Positions 6,438 through 13,391 of a stretch of 18,543 nt of DNA are shown here, piece by piece. Where the stretch lies: assembly GCA_025362415.1 (NCBI GenBank), contig JANYGM010000135.1, positions 1 through 18,543 on the forward strand. The letters run 5' to 3'. How positions within the stretch are numbered: position 1 is the first letter of the stretch; every line of letters begins with the position of its first letter. This DNA comes from a bacterium. Its GTDB lineage: Bacteria; Bacteroidota; Bacteroidia; Cytophagales; Thermonemataceae. The notes below the pieces were generated by a model. The model saw nothing but the letters and a program-made list of their open reading frames with translations, did no database searches and was not told the DNA's origin. The translations under genes and the position numbers were made by a program.

Positions 6438-6663
6438 AAATATACTTATCTTATACTGACTTATACTTGAGTGCTTATTCCCTGTGTCGTCAGGTGTTTC
6501 CACCTGACGACAAATGTGCTTTTAGATTTTTTATTTGAGAGAAAATAATGATTTTTACGTTTTATTTTCTCCAAAAACCTGTATTTAAAAGCTATATTTG
6601 TTGTCCAATGGAAACACCCAACAACACAAAGTAAATATACTTATCTTATACTGATTTATACTT
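6438..6663. repeat. MITE-like palindromic element between 31-bp direct repeats
   Basis: The 391-base gap 6324-6714 holds the rpmB terminator, a REP-like unit and this element. Two 31-bp direct repeats starting AAATATACTTATC lie at 6438-6468 and 6633-6663 with one mismatch. Between them, left arm 6486-6524 and right arm 6586-6625 are imperfect inverted copies of each other. Each arm carries its own hairpin: the left is perfect, TGTCGTCAGGTG (6485-6496) / CACCTGACGACA (6501-6512) with loop TTTC. A central stem GAGAAAATAA (6539-6548)/TTATTTTCTC (6562-6571) completes the palindrome. No transposase is present, so this would be a non-autonomous element if mobile. Confidence 0.75.
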
Positions 6664-6714
6664 AATTACCTGTTTTTTCGTTAGCTTTTAGCACAATAAT
6701 ATTTATAAATAAAA

Positions 6715-6999
6715 ATGGAACTTCAAAAAACTGCTGAAAAAGCAACAACCATCAACACAGAAAACACACAAAATACCACTCTCAATACAGAAAATACAGT
6801 TGGATTTGCACTTGAACGCATCAATTATATTATTATGCTTGCAGGAATAGGTATGATGCTTTTGGGTTTTGTGATTATGTCAATGGATAAAGAGCCGTTT
6901 GGTTTTGGCTTTTTAGGGCTTACATTAGGTCCTATTATCTTATTTTTAGGTTTTATGGTACAGTTTGTAGCTATTTTGTACAAACCAAAATCATTATGA
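6715..6999 (+). CDS. DUF3098 family membrane protein
   Basis: A 94-residue protein with a hydrophilic Thr/Asn-rich N-terminus (about 1-38) and then ALERINYIIMLAGIGMMLLG, KEPFGFGFLGLTLGPIILF and GFMVQFVAILYKPKS. The two membrane helices (about 43-62 and 69-91) and the GFGFLGLTLGPI motif identify DUF3098, a Bacteroidota inner-membrane family of unknown function. In this phylum it usually sits between ftsX and uppP, and here uppP follows 93 bases later on the same strand, which supports the call; no ftsX is seen upstream, where repeats intervene. The stop TGA is itself the first three bases of a heptamer array. Confidence 0.88.
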   Translation: MELQKTAEKATTINTENTQNTTLNTENTVGFALERINYIIMLAGIGMMLLGFVIMSMDKEPFGFGFLGLTLGPIILFLGFMVQFVAILYKPKSL

Positions 7000-7024
7000 G
7001 GTGTGAGTTGTGAGTTGTGAAGTA
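6997..7024 (+). repeat. Four-copy heptamer array overlapping the DUF3098 stop
   Basis: TGAGGTG, TGAGTTG, TGAGTTG, TGAAGTA in tandem. The first TGA (6997-6999) is the stop codon of the DUF3098 gene. It is the inverse of 7047-7088, with AAAATACA (7024-7031) and TGTATTT (7040-7046) as inner arms and an 8-base loop. Confidence 0.92.
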
Positions 7025-7046
7025 AAATACAAAATATAATGTATTT

Positions 7047-7088
7047 CAACTCACAACTCACAACTCACAACTCACAACTCACAACTGA
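7047..7088 (+). repeat. Six-copy heptamer array, CAACTCA, before uppP
   Basis: Five perfect CAACTCA units and a final CAACTGA, ending 4 bases from the uppP ATG (7093). With 6997-7024 it fills the whole gap as an imperfect palindrome. Confidence 0.96.
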
Positions 7089-7092
7089 ATAT

Positions 7093-7935
7093 ATGGGTAT
7101 TTTAGAGGCAGTGATACTTGCCATTATTGAAGGACTGACGGAGTTTTTGCCTATCTCTTCCACAGGACATATGATTATTGCCTCTTCTTTTATGGGTATT
7201 AGTAGTGAGGCTTTTACAAAGCTTTTTACTGTTAATATCCAATTTGGAGCTATTTTGTCTGTGGTAGTTTTGTATTGGCGAAGGTTTTTTCAATCTTTTG
7301 AGTTTTATTTTAAGCTGCTTGTTGCCTTTATTCCTGCTGCTCTTGTGGGGCTTCTTTTGGGTGATATGATTGATGCAATGCTTGAAAATGTGTTGGTTGT
7401 GGCTATTATGTTGATTTTGGGAGGAATTGTTTTACTTTTTGTAGATAAATGGTTTGCTAAAAATGAGCTTTCAAACGAGATTCAAAACGAAATTCCAAAC
7501 ACATCAGAAAAAACAGTAACTTATGCTACTTCACTTGTAATAGGGCTTTTCCAATGTATTGCTGCGGTTTTTCCTGGAACTTCCCGTTCTGCTGCCACTA
7601 TTATTGGCGGAATGCAACAAGGACTTACACGTAAAACTGCTGCGGAATTTTCGTTTTTTTTGGCTGTTCCCACTATGTTTGCTGCATCAGCCTACAAACT
7701 TCTCAAACATTATAAAGCCACAGATAAAGCTAATTTACCTTTTTTTCAAGGAGAAGAGTTGCAAATGCTATTACTCGGAAATATACTGGCTTTTGCGGTA
7801 GCAATGCTTGCTATTAAGTTTTTTGTAGGTTTTTTGACAAAATATGGTTTCAAAATGTTTGGTTACTACCGCATTGCACTAGGTTTTATTATTATTTTAC
7901 TACTACTTTTTAAAGTGGATTTGAAAATGTTGTAA
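7093..7935 (+). CDS. uppP: Undecaprenyl-diphosphatase
   Basis: A 280-residue inner-membrane enzyme (BacA/UppP family) that dephosphorylates undecaprenyl diphosphate to the monophosphate, recycling the lipid carrier for peptidoglycan and other glycans; overexpression gives bacitracin resistance in known species. Seen: IIEGLTEFLPISSTGH (11-26), the first conserved motif with the essential Glu-rich and Ser residues; FPGTSRSAATIIGG (160-173), the second motif with the catalytic-region Arg; and many hydrophobic helices. A hydrophilic insert (about 121-142, Asn/Glu-rich) lies between helices. The frame opens 18 codons earlier, but that part is the heptamer array translated (NSQLTTHNSQLTT), so ATG 7093 is chosen. 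Paired with DUF3098, as usual in the phylum. Confidence 0.95.
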   Translation: MGILEAVILAIIEGLTEFLPISSTGHMIIASSFMGISSEAFTKLFTVNIQFGAILSVVVLYWRRFFQSFEFYFKLLVAFIPAALVGLLLGDMIDAMLENVLVVAIMLILGGIVLLFVDKWFAKNELSNEIQNEIPNTSEKTVTYATSLVIGLFQCIAAVFPGTSRSAATIIGGMQQGLTRKTAAEFSFFLAVPTMFAASAYKLLKHYKATDKANLPFFQGEELQMLLLGNILAFAVAMLAIKFFVGFLTKYGFKMFGYYRIALGFIIILLLLFKVDLKML

Positions 7936-7955
7936 AATATTTGTAACTGTTTAGG

Positions 7956-8031
7956 TAGTTTAAAATTCGTAAAAATAGGTCAGACCTTCGTTGCACTACG
8001 GTACAGACCTATTTTTACGAATTTTAAACTA
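7956..8031. repeat. Long perfect-arm palindrome after uppP
   Basis: Positions 7956-7981 and 8006-8031 are perfect reverse complements over 26 bp (arm begins TAGTTTAAAATTCG and ends ATAGGTC), with a 24-base inner segment. It begins 20 bases past the uppP stop and could act as a terminator, but no T run follows, and the length points as well to a palindromic repeat element. The rest of 7936-8141 shows nothing else of note except two or three weak heptamers at 8119-8141. Confidence 0.8.
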
Positions 8032-8141
8032 GAATATGATTGGCTGTTACAAGTTTTTAGCTTTCTATGTAGCTTTTAAGTCTATAATAAACTCTTGATG
8101 CTAGAAAACTTTGTCTTCATTCACAATTCCTTATTTCACAA

Positions 8142-8792
8142 TTATTGCACCACAATATTACCAAATGTAACATCAGCATCAGTAGAACCACCAATAGTTG
8201 CAGCAGAATAAATATGTGGTGTCGTTGTACTGTTGGCAGTTTTATTTGGTTTATGAATAAGTTTCAAATTAAGGCTACCAGTCGTAGTTGCAGTTGAAGA
8301 AGTGCTCATAGAAAATTGTATTCCAATTGGCTTGCCATTTGGATCTTGGTCTTCATAGCTCAAAAATGTGAGCGCACTATTCACACTATAATAAACTTGG
8401 TGGTTTTTTGCACCTTCTTCTGCTGCATCTGCTACTGGCGGATTTGGGTTAGTTATATCACCTGTTACATCATCTGCACCATTTAGAAATCTCACTTTAC
8501 CACTATAAACCACGCCTGCAGTAAGCGTTTTTTTGGTAGAAGTGATAGAATAAACTGGAGGCGTAGTGGCGGCTTGTGTGTAGCCTTTTGAGAAAAAGGC
8601 TTTATAAACTACTGAATCAGCAACACCAGCACTTCCTCCGCCAATTCTTTTGAATGTTACCAAAACCTCTGTGATGTCTTCATTTGTTACAGGGGCAGGA
8701 GTTTCTGTATTTTTCTTACAAGAAACAATAGAAATCCCTGCTAAAAGCAAGATTGTGGCAATTTTTGCCATTGATTGGATTGGATTTTTCAT
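8142..8792 (-). CDS. Lipoprotein paired with the TonB receptor
   Basis: A 216-residue lipoprotein: residues 1-25 are a signal peptide with lipobox SIVSC (Cys25), followed by a Lys/Thr/Pro linker. The body reads EDITEVLVTFKRIGG, then TLTAGVVYSGKVRFLNGADD, HQVYYSVNSALTFLSYEDQD, PNGKPIGIQF and SLNLKLIHKPNKTA, ending DADVTFGNIVV. This order resembles a Bacteroidota lipoprotein type I know as a frequent neighbour of TonB receptors, beta-rich and probably surface-exposed; I do not have a family name for it. It is encoded 137 bases downstream of the receptor on the same strand, so it is probably co-transcribed and helps capture the same substrate. Very low in Cys (only Cys25), so any metal binding would not be through thiols. 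Confidence 0.75.
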   Translation of the reverse strand: MKNPIQSMAKIATILLLAGISIVSCKKNTETPAPVTNEDITEVLVTFKRIGGGSAGVADSVVYKAFFSKGYTQAATTPPVYSITSTKKTLTAGVVYSGKVRFLNGADDVTGDITNPNPPVADAAEEGAKNHQVYYSVNSALTFLSYEDQDPNGKPIGIQFSMSTSSTATTTGSLNLKLIHKPNKTANSTTTPHIYSAATIGGSTDADVTFGNIVVQ

Positions 8793-8844
8793 TTGAAAAT
8801 TGATTAAAATTAAATTAAATTAAAATGTTAAACTATTGATTAAA

Positions 8845-8942
8845 CTAAAAACTGTATTTTGTATTGCTCCCCTTCGGGGCTGGGGGCTAAAAACTGTATC
8901 TTTGTATTGCTCCCCTTCGGAGCTGGGGGCTAAAAACTGTAT
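8845..8942 (+). repeat. Tandem TAGCCCC-type repeat, two and a third copies
   Basis: CTAAAAACTGTAT occurs at 8845-8857, 8887-8899 and 8930-8942, giving 42- and 43-base units. Each full unit ends in a CTCCCCTTCGG hairpin followed by GCTGGGGG. The third, partial copy lies inside the receptor gene and encodes its last residues and TAG stop. Confidence 0.9.
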
Positions 8943-11407
8943 TTCATTCTTAAAGTATAATTTCGTCCTATTTCATTGGCATAATAGCGAAATCTGTTCA
9001 AATAATCTCTATACGTAGTATTTAAGAGGTTTGTAGCAGAAAAACTAATGCTTAAATTATGCTTTTTAGGTTGATTGTCCAAACCTTTACTTATTGATTT
9101 TCCCAAATCAAAACTTGTTCCTAAACTCAAATTTACAAGTTGATAGGCAGCAGGTGTATCTCCAAAATCTATGTTTGCAGGTGCGTGGCGTTGTTTGCTT
9201 ATGTGAGCAACAGACAAAGTAACAAATGTATTATCTAAAATATTATTATTGCTTTCATTGTTATCTGAATTGTTTGTTTTATTATACTTTTTTGGTTGAA
9301 AAGTAATATTTGCTTCATACTTATTTGGTGGCATAAAAATAATATCTGTATTTTGACTCAAATCTTTACCTCGTATTAGTGACGTTTGTGCGCCTACTGC
9401 CCACGAAGGCAATATTTCGTATTTCAAAGTCAAATCTGCTCCCAAAAACTGTGCGTTTGTTTGCGTGTAAGAAAACACAGGAAAAACACCTCTTGTTGGG
9501 TCTTCAAAACCTGTACTTATTGGCTTTATGTAAATATAATCATTAATGAAATTAGCATAAAAACTACCTTCAAAAGTAAGTTTTTCTGTTTGATAAGTTG
9601 CCGTATTTATCCATTTAAAGGCTTTTTCAGTTTCTAAACTATCATTTCCAACTTCATAAGTAGCGGTGCTTTGATGCACGCCATAGCTATAAAGTTCGTT
9701 CAAACTAGGCGCACGCCACGCAGAAGCAATATTTGTACGAAAAGTAATCTTGTTATTAGGTCTAAAAACTCCTCCAAAAGCAAAGGAAACATTACTAAAA
9801 CTACGTCTAGGCTTTACTAAACCATTTGCAAAAGTCGCAATAAAAACTTCCATAAGTCGGTAATCATACCTAATTCCTACTTCTAATTCGTAGTTAGTTT
9901 TGATGTACCTTTCTGTAAAAAATGCACCAAAACTTGTATTTCTAGCATTAGGAATAAGAGATGTTTTTCCTATGCCTTTTTCGTTGATATTATCTTGCAG
10001 AAAGCCACTTAAACCAATATTCCCTTTAAAAACACCATTTATTTTGGAATTTTTGACACTGAAATCTTTATGCTCTAATACTATTTCTGCCGTATGCGTG
10101 GTAAGTTCCAAAGACAAAACAGGTTTATCAATAAATCTGCCACGTCTAAAATCAAATTCTTGTCTATTATTCTGTTGAAAACCATATTGAAACGTCAAAT
10201 TACCAACATTTTCAAAATCATAACAACCATTTATTTTAGCTAAATGATGAACAGTTTTTTGGTTTGGTTTTGAAATATTATAAGTAAATTCATTTTCATA
10301 GCCCGAAATAGGCGGTGGCGGATTGCCTTCTAAGCCACTTTTTATGATTTCTGCCAAGCTTTGCGGATTATCAGCCGACTGTGAGCCTGCAAAAATGCCT
10401 ATTTCAGACGAAAAACGGCTATAAAACCCTTCCAAACTAAATTTATCTTTTGTATAACCTAACGCACCAGAAAAATTAAGTTCTTTTACACCTGTATTTA
10501 TCAGATAATAAGTGGGTGTTTTGAGGTTTCCTGCCTGTTTTGCACTCATTTGCATACGCCAGCCTAAACCTTTTAACTTCTTAAATCCCTTAATTTTATC
10601 ATTAGGACTTCCTTCTAACATCAGCGCAAAATTGCCACTTTGTCCGTTTGTATTTCCCACTAAATTAGCCTCTCCACCAAAATAAGGGCTTATTTTGAGT
10701 TTTGGAGGATTTACAAGCACCACGCCCCCAATGGCATCTGCACCATAACGCACACTAGCAGCACCTTTTATAACAGAAAGTTCGTTTGCGACAAATGGGT
10801 CTATTTCTGGTGCGTGTTCTACGCCCCAATTTTGCCCTTCTTGGCGTATTCCATTATTCAAAATCAAGATACGGTTGCTGTGCATTCCTTGTATCATTGG
10901 TTTTGAGATATTTCCGCCTGTGGTGAGCGTACTCACGCCTGCAATGCTTTTTAGGGCATCTGCCAGTGAATTCCCTCGCAATCTTTCTAGTTGTTGATTA
11001 GAAATTGTTTGCGTTGTAAGCGTTGCAGTAGCATTATTTTGGTGAGCGTGAACAGTTGCTGTTTCTTTATTTTCTTCCAAATCTTCTAAAATAATGTTTT
11101 TAATGAGATTGGTATCTTCTGAAATATTGATATTGATTATTTTTTCTAAAAAGCCAATCATTGTGATTTTTAGAGTATAATTGCCTTTGCAGATATTTTT
11201 AAAGCTATATTTCCCATTATCATCAGAAATAATATTGAAAATATTTTTTGCATTATTTTCTATTAAAATAATGTTTGTACCAATTATTTTCTCTTTATTT
11301 TTAGAAATAATTTCACCAGAAATATTGTTTTTGCACGCTCCCTGCGCATATATACCCACACAAGGAAAAATTATCAGAAATAAGAATATCAAAAATGGGA
11401 AACGCAT
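8930..11407 (-). CDS. TonB-dependent outer-membrane receptor
   Basis: An 825-residue beta-barrel receptor. Residues 1-21 are a signal peptide (IYA/QG). Residues about 25-110 form a carboxypeptidase-regulatory-like domain (DDNGKYSFKNICKGNYTLKI). The plug (about 133-235) reads LADALKSIAGVSTLTTGGNI, SKPMIQGMHSNRILILNNGI, RQEGQNWGVEHAPEID and GAASVRYGADAIGGVVLVNP. The remainder is the barrel, ending in aromatic LRMKYSF as barrels do. The plug resembles ZnuD-like receptors, and VHAHQNN (119-125) precedes it, so zinc or another metal is a plausible substrate, but this is inference. The partner lipoprotein follows downstream. The promoter 11443-11473 overlaps palindromes that suggest metal-type repression. 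The last codons and stop lie in an intergenic repeat. Confidence 0.92.
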   Translation of the reverse strand: MRFPFLIFLFLIIFPCVGIYAQGACKNNISGEIISKNKEKIIGTNIILIENNAKNIFNIISDDNGKYSFKNICKGNYTLKITMIGFLEKIININISEDTNLIKNIILEDLEENKETATVHAHQNNATATLTTQTISNQQLERLRGNSLADALKSIAGVSTLTTGGNISKPMIQGMHSNRILILNNGIRQEGQNWGVEHAPEIDPFVANELSVIKGAASVRYGADAIGGVVLVNPPKLKISPYFGGEANLVGNTNGQSGNFALMLEGSPNDKIKGFKKLKGLGWRMQMSAKQAGNLKTPTYYLINTGVKELNFSGALGYTKDKFSLEGFYSRFSSEIGIFAGSQSADNPQSLAEIIKSGLEGNPPPPISGYENEFTYNISKPNQKTVHHLAKINGCYDFENVGNLTFQYGFQQNNRQEFDFRRGRFIDKPVLSLELTTHTAEIVLEHKDFSVKNSKINGVFKGNIGLSGFLQDNINEKGIGKTSLIPNARNTSFGAFFTERYIKTNYELEVGIRYDYRLMEVFIATFANGLVKPRRSFSNVSFAFGGVFRPNNKITFRTNIASAWRAPSLNELYSYGVHQSTATYEVGNDSLETEKAFKWINTATYQTEKLTFEGSFYANFINDYIYIKPISTGFEDPTRGVFPVFSYTQTNAQFLGADLTLKYEILPSWAVGAQTSLIRGKDLSQNTDIIFMPPNKYEANITFQPKKYNKTNNSDNNESNNNILDNTFVTLSVAHISKQRHAPANIDFGDTPAAYQLVNLSLGTSFDLGKSISKGLDNQPKKHNLSISFSATNLLNTTYRDYLNRFRYYANEIGRNYTLRMKYSF

Positions 11408-11431
11408 TTATTTAATTATAATGAGTATATA

Positions 11432-11481
11432 CAACAATGTTGCAAATATAAAACAAAATATTTTATTTGCAACACTATTGC
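11432..11481. promoter_or_regulatory. Candidate operator with TTGCAA palindromes
   Basis: CAACA-A-TGTTG (11432-11442) and GCAA-CACTA-TTGC (11469-11481) are dyads, and TGTTGCAAATA (11438-11448) faces TATTTGCAACA (11464-11474) as a larger inverted repeat. They cover the start region and upstream box of the receptor promoter and lie between the receptor and the divergent barrel gene. A Fur/Zur-family repressor is a plausible reader, but this is inference. Confidence 0.45.
11443..11473 (-). promoter_or_regulatory. Promoter of the TonB receptor
   Basis: On the minus strand GTTG (11473-11470), 19-base spacer, TATATTTG (11450-11443). The downstream box is an exact TAnnTTTG; the upstream box has one mismatch to TTTG. 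The start would fall near 11436, about 30 bases before the ATG. Confidence 0.65.
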
Positions 11482-11494
11482 ATAAATATTTTTG
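11466..11494 (+). promoter_or_regulatory. Weak candidate promoter of the barrel gene
   Basis: TTTG (11466-11469), 17-base spacer, TATTTTTG (11487-11494). The spacer is two bases shorter than usual. It overlaps the operator candidate, so both divergent genes could share control. Confidence 0.35.
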
Positions 11495-11577
11495 ATATTT
11501 TTTATTTTAGACAAAAATTTAAGAAAAATTTAAGAAAAATGATGTATTATTGTAAAAAATTTATCAAAAAAATATTT

Positions 11578-12372
11578 ATGAACAAAATTATGAACAAAAT
11601 ATTAACACAAATCAGTTTAATTTCAGCGTTTTTGTTGCTTTTTTCAGTACATAAAACACTTGCACAAGACACACTCTGGAAAAGAAACGAGAAGGGAGAA
11701 CGTATTTTTGAGGTTTATAGAGGCGAACTTTATAATGGCGAGCAGTATGATTTGCCACCAAAACGCCGTTTTATTCCACACATTGACTTTGGTTTTAATG
11801 CACTTTTGGGTAATGCTAGTGGGAATTATGCGCTTAACACCCTGCGTTCACAGTATTTTGCTGTAAGTGGGAATTGGCGTTTTAAGATTTTGGGAGATAG
11901 TTCTCGTTTGGGTATTCAGGTTGGTTTGGAACTTGCTTGGCTGGGTTTGGGCTTTTCTGGTGATGATTTTGTTACGAAAGGCGCAAATAGTGTGGTATTT
12001 AGCAATAATGGTTTTTCGTTGTCTAAAAATAAACTTTCTGATTTTCAGATAAATATTCCTATTTTAGCACATTTTCAATGGCAAAAATCAGCAAGCAATA
12101 CGTTCAATCTTGCCGCAGGCGTATATGTGGGTATGCGTGCAGGAAGCTATACCAAAATACATTTTAAAGATGGCAATGGAGATATTCAAAAAATAAAAAG
12201 TGCTGATGATTTTTTTATAAATCCGTTCCGTTTTGGGCTTACAGGACAAGTAGGTGGCAAAATAGGGCGTATTTTTGTAGGGCATATTTTTGTCAAATAT
12301 GATGTTTCCCAATTTTTCCAAACTGATAAAGCCAATAAAGTAAATGCTTTTACATTTGGAATTAGGATTTAA
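11578..12372 (+). CDS. Outer-membrane beta-barrel protein
   Basis: A 264-residue exported protein. MNKIMNKILTQISLISAF followed by a hydrophobic stretch to KTLAQ is a signal peptide of about 30 residues. After a polar linker (RNEKGERIFEVYRGELYNGE) come alternating amphipathic strands: FIPHIDFGFNALLG, QYFAVSGNWRFKIL, LGIQVGLELAWLGLGF, FQINIPILAHFQW, TFNLAAGVYVGMRAG, FRFGLTGQVGGKIG, RIFVGHIFVKYDV, and a last strand ending FTFGIRI. This fits the small outer-membrane barrel group (PorT/OmpX-like). The function is not identifiable. The frame opens 37 codons earlier at 11467, but the signal peptide supports ATG 11578; ATG 11590 is also possible. AAAAATTTAAG is repeated twice just upstream. It is divergent from the TonB receptor. 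Confidence 0.8.
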   Translation: MNKIMNKILTQISLISAFLLLFSVHKTLAQDTLWKRNEKGERIFEVYRGELYNGEQYDLPPKRRFIPHIDFGFNALLGNASGNYALNTLRSQYFAVSGNWRFKILGDSSRLGIQVGLELAWLGLGFSGDDFVTKGANSVVFSNNGFSLSKNKLSDFQINIPILAHFQWQKSASNTFNLAAGVYVGMRAGSYTKIHFKDGNGDIQKIKSADDFFINPFRFGLTGQVGGKIGRIFVGHIFVKYDVSQFFQTDKANKVNAFTFGIRI

Positions 12373-12388
12373 AAAATAACAAAAGATG

Positions 12389-12420
12389 ACTTTCCAAAAG
12401 CTAAAAAACTTTTGGAAAGT
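12389..12420. terminator. Terminator between barrel gene and START-like gene
   Basis: ACTTTCCAAAAG (12389-12400) and CTTTTGGAAAGT (12409-12420) form a perfect 12-bp stem with an 8-base loop, between two convergent genes. T runs are weak. Confidence 0.7.
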
Positions 12421-12444
12421 TACCAAAACTTATACCTCAAAAAA

Positions 12445-12837
12445 TTAGCCTCCTATTCTTTCTTTGAGCGTATGGACAAGTCCGCCCCAAAGTTCTGTAA
12501 GTTCTTCTTTGTCGTCCATTGAAGAAAAATCTGTTATTTTCAGAAAAGTAGAACCCGTTATTTCATTGTTTTCTATCCTAAATTCAATAAAAGCAGGTTC
12601 AATTTCATCTTCTTTGCTTTCTGGCAAAAACTCAAAACGTACAGATTTATTTAGCCGTTGGGAGGTAATCCGCCCTTTATGAGATTCTTTATCCCAAATA
12701 AAATCAAAATAATCCCCAATAACTTTTACTTCTTCAGCAAACCAATCAGCAAGCCCAGAAGGAGAATGTAAGTAAGGATATATCATTTTGCAGGAAGCAC
12801 GCACCTCGTACTCACCCACGAACTTAAATTTTTTCAT
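12445..12837 (-). CDS. START-like domain protein (SRPBCC fold)
   Basis: A 130-residue soluble protein starting MKKFKFVGEYEVRASCKMIY. YPYLHSPSGLADWFAEEVKV followed by YFDFIWDKESHKGRI, SVRFEFLP, FIEFRIENNEITGSTFLKIT and LWGGLVHTLKERIG is the layout of the small START-like proteins of Bacteroidota, related to the AHSA1/SRPBCC superfamily that binds hydrophobic ligands. Its ligand is unknown. The frame allows two earlier ATGs (12858, 12846), but the conserved block and the AAATTTTTTCAT context favour 12837. Convergent with the barrel gene. The 314-base gap after it (12838-13151) holds the tRNA promoter and otherwise nothing I could recognise. Confidence 0.82.
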   Translation of the reverse strand: MKKFKFVGEYEVRASCKMIYPYLHSPSGLADWFAEEVKVIGDYFDFIWDKESHKGRITSQRLNKSVRFEFLPESKEDEIEPAFIEFRIENNEITGSTFLKITDFSSMDDKEELTELWGGLVHTLKERIGG

Positions 12838-13035
12838 AGTAACCATAGTAATAAGCAAAATATTTCAATAAACAAACAACAAAATTTTAAGAATATCTTT
12901 ATTGATTTTCTTTAATATTTTCTTGTAAAGTATTATTTAGTAAGGTTTTATAAATTAAGTTGATGTTTGTAGTGTTACTAATTTCTATTTTTTTATATCT
13001 TTATACAAATATTTTAACAAAATTAGCAGAAAAAA

Positions 13036-13066
13036 TTTGGTTTCCTAATTTTATTACGTATATTTG
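13036..13066 (+). promoter_or_regulatory. Promoter of the tRNA gene
   Basis: TTTG (13036-13039), 19-base spacer, TATATTTG (13059-13066), an exact fit to TTTG-N19-TAnnTTTG. The start near 13073 gives a leader of about 80 bases before the mature tRNA. The gap 12838-13151 shows no other clear feature. Confidence 0.75.
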
Positions 13067-13151
13067 CACCACTGAAAATAACAACCAATATTTTTAGTGA
13101 TTCATGTACATCAAGTTTCATACAAATTTAGTACAGAAATATCTCTTATAT

Positions 13152-13225
13152 GGCGAGGTAGCTCAGTTGGTTAGAGCACTGGATTCATAACCCAGAGGTC
13201 ACGAGTTCAACTCTCGTTCTCGCTA
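13152..13225 (+). tRNA. tRNA with CAT anticodon, probably elongator Met
   Basis: A 74-base cloverleaf: acceptor GGCGAGG (13152-13158) pairs with TCTCGCT (13218-13224) with G-T wobbles at its two ends; the D arm holds AGCTCAGTTGGTTAGAGC; the anticodon loop is TTCATAA with CAT at 13186-13188; the T arm is ACGAG-TTCAACT-CTCGT. CCA is not encoded. The three G-C pairs of initiator tRNA next to the anticodon loop are absent, so it is an elongator Met or a lysidine-modified Ile tRNA; the sequence alone does not decide. Confidence 0.95.
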
Positions 13226-13245
13226 CAATAAACTTTACTAAATAC

Positions 13246-13282
13246 AAAAAACCGTTAAATTTTATTATTTAGCGGTTTTTTT
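13246..13282 (+). terminator. Terminator of the tRNA
   Basis: AAAAAACCGTTAAAT (13246-13260) pairs with ATTTAGCGGTTTTTT (13267-13281), 15 bp with one T-G wobble, loop TTTATT, followed by a T run. A near-copy lies at 13324-13359. Confidence 0.9.
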
Positions 13283-13283
13283 G

Positions 13284-13387
13284 TAGCCCCTAAATCCCCA
13301 AAGGGACTTTCAATACATCACCAAAAAAACCGTTAAACTTTATTATTTAACGGTTTTTTGTATTGTTCCCCTTTGGGCTAGGGGCTA
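13284..13387. repeat. Two inverted TAGCCCC-type units around a second terminator
   Basis: A unit beginning TAGCCCCTAAATCCCC (13284-13316, ending CAATAC) and its inverse beginning GTATTGTTCCCC (13360-13387, ending GGGGCTA) flank the hairpin 13324-13359. They belong to the family seen at 6409 and 8867. Confidence 0.8.
13324..13359. terminator. Second, near-identical terminator (DUF1573 side)
   Basis: AAAAAACCGTTAAA (13324-13337) pairs perfectly with TTTAACGGTTTTTT (13346-13359), 14 bp, loop of 8. It is nearly identical to 13246-13282. It can terminate the minus DUF1573 gene (end 13392), as its A run reads as T on that strand. Confidence 0.82.
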
Positions 13388-13391
13388 TTAC

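Noticed and set aside
6438..6663. Complete insertion sequence
   Set aside because: No transposase frame of any size lies in the interval; it is at most a non-autonomous element.
12963..13097. 44-codon plus-strand frame in the 12838-13151 gap
   Set aside because: It overlaps the exact tRNA promoter, has low-complexity Leu/Ile content and no recognisable pattern.
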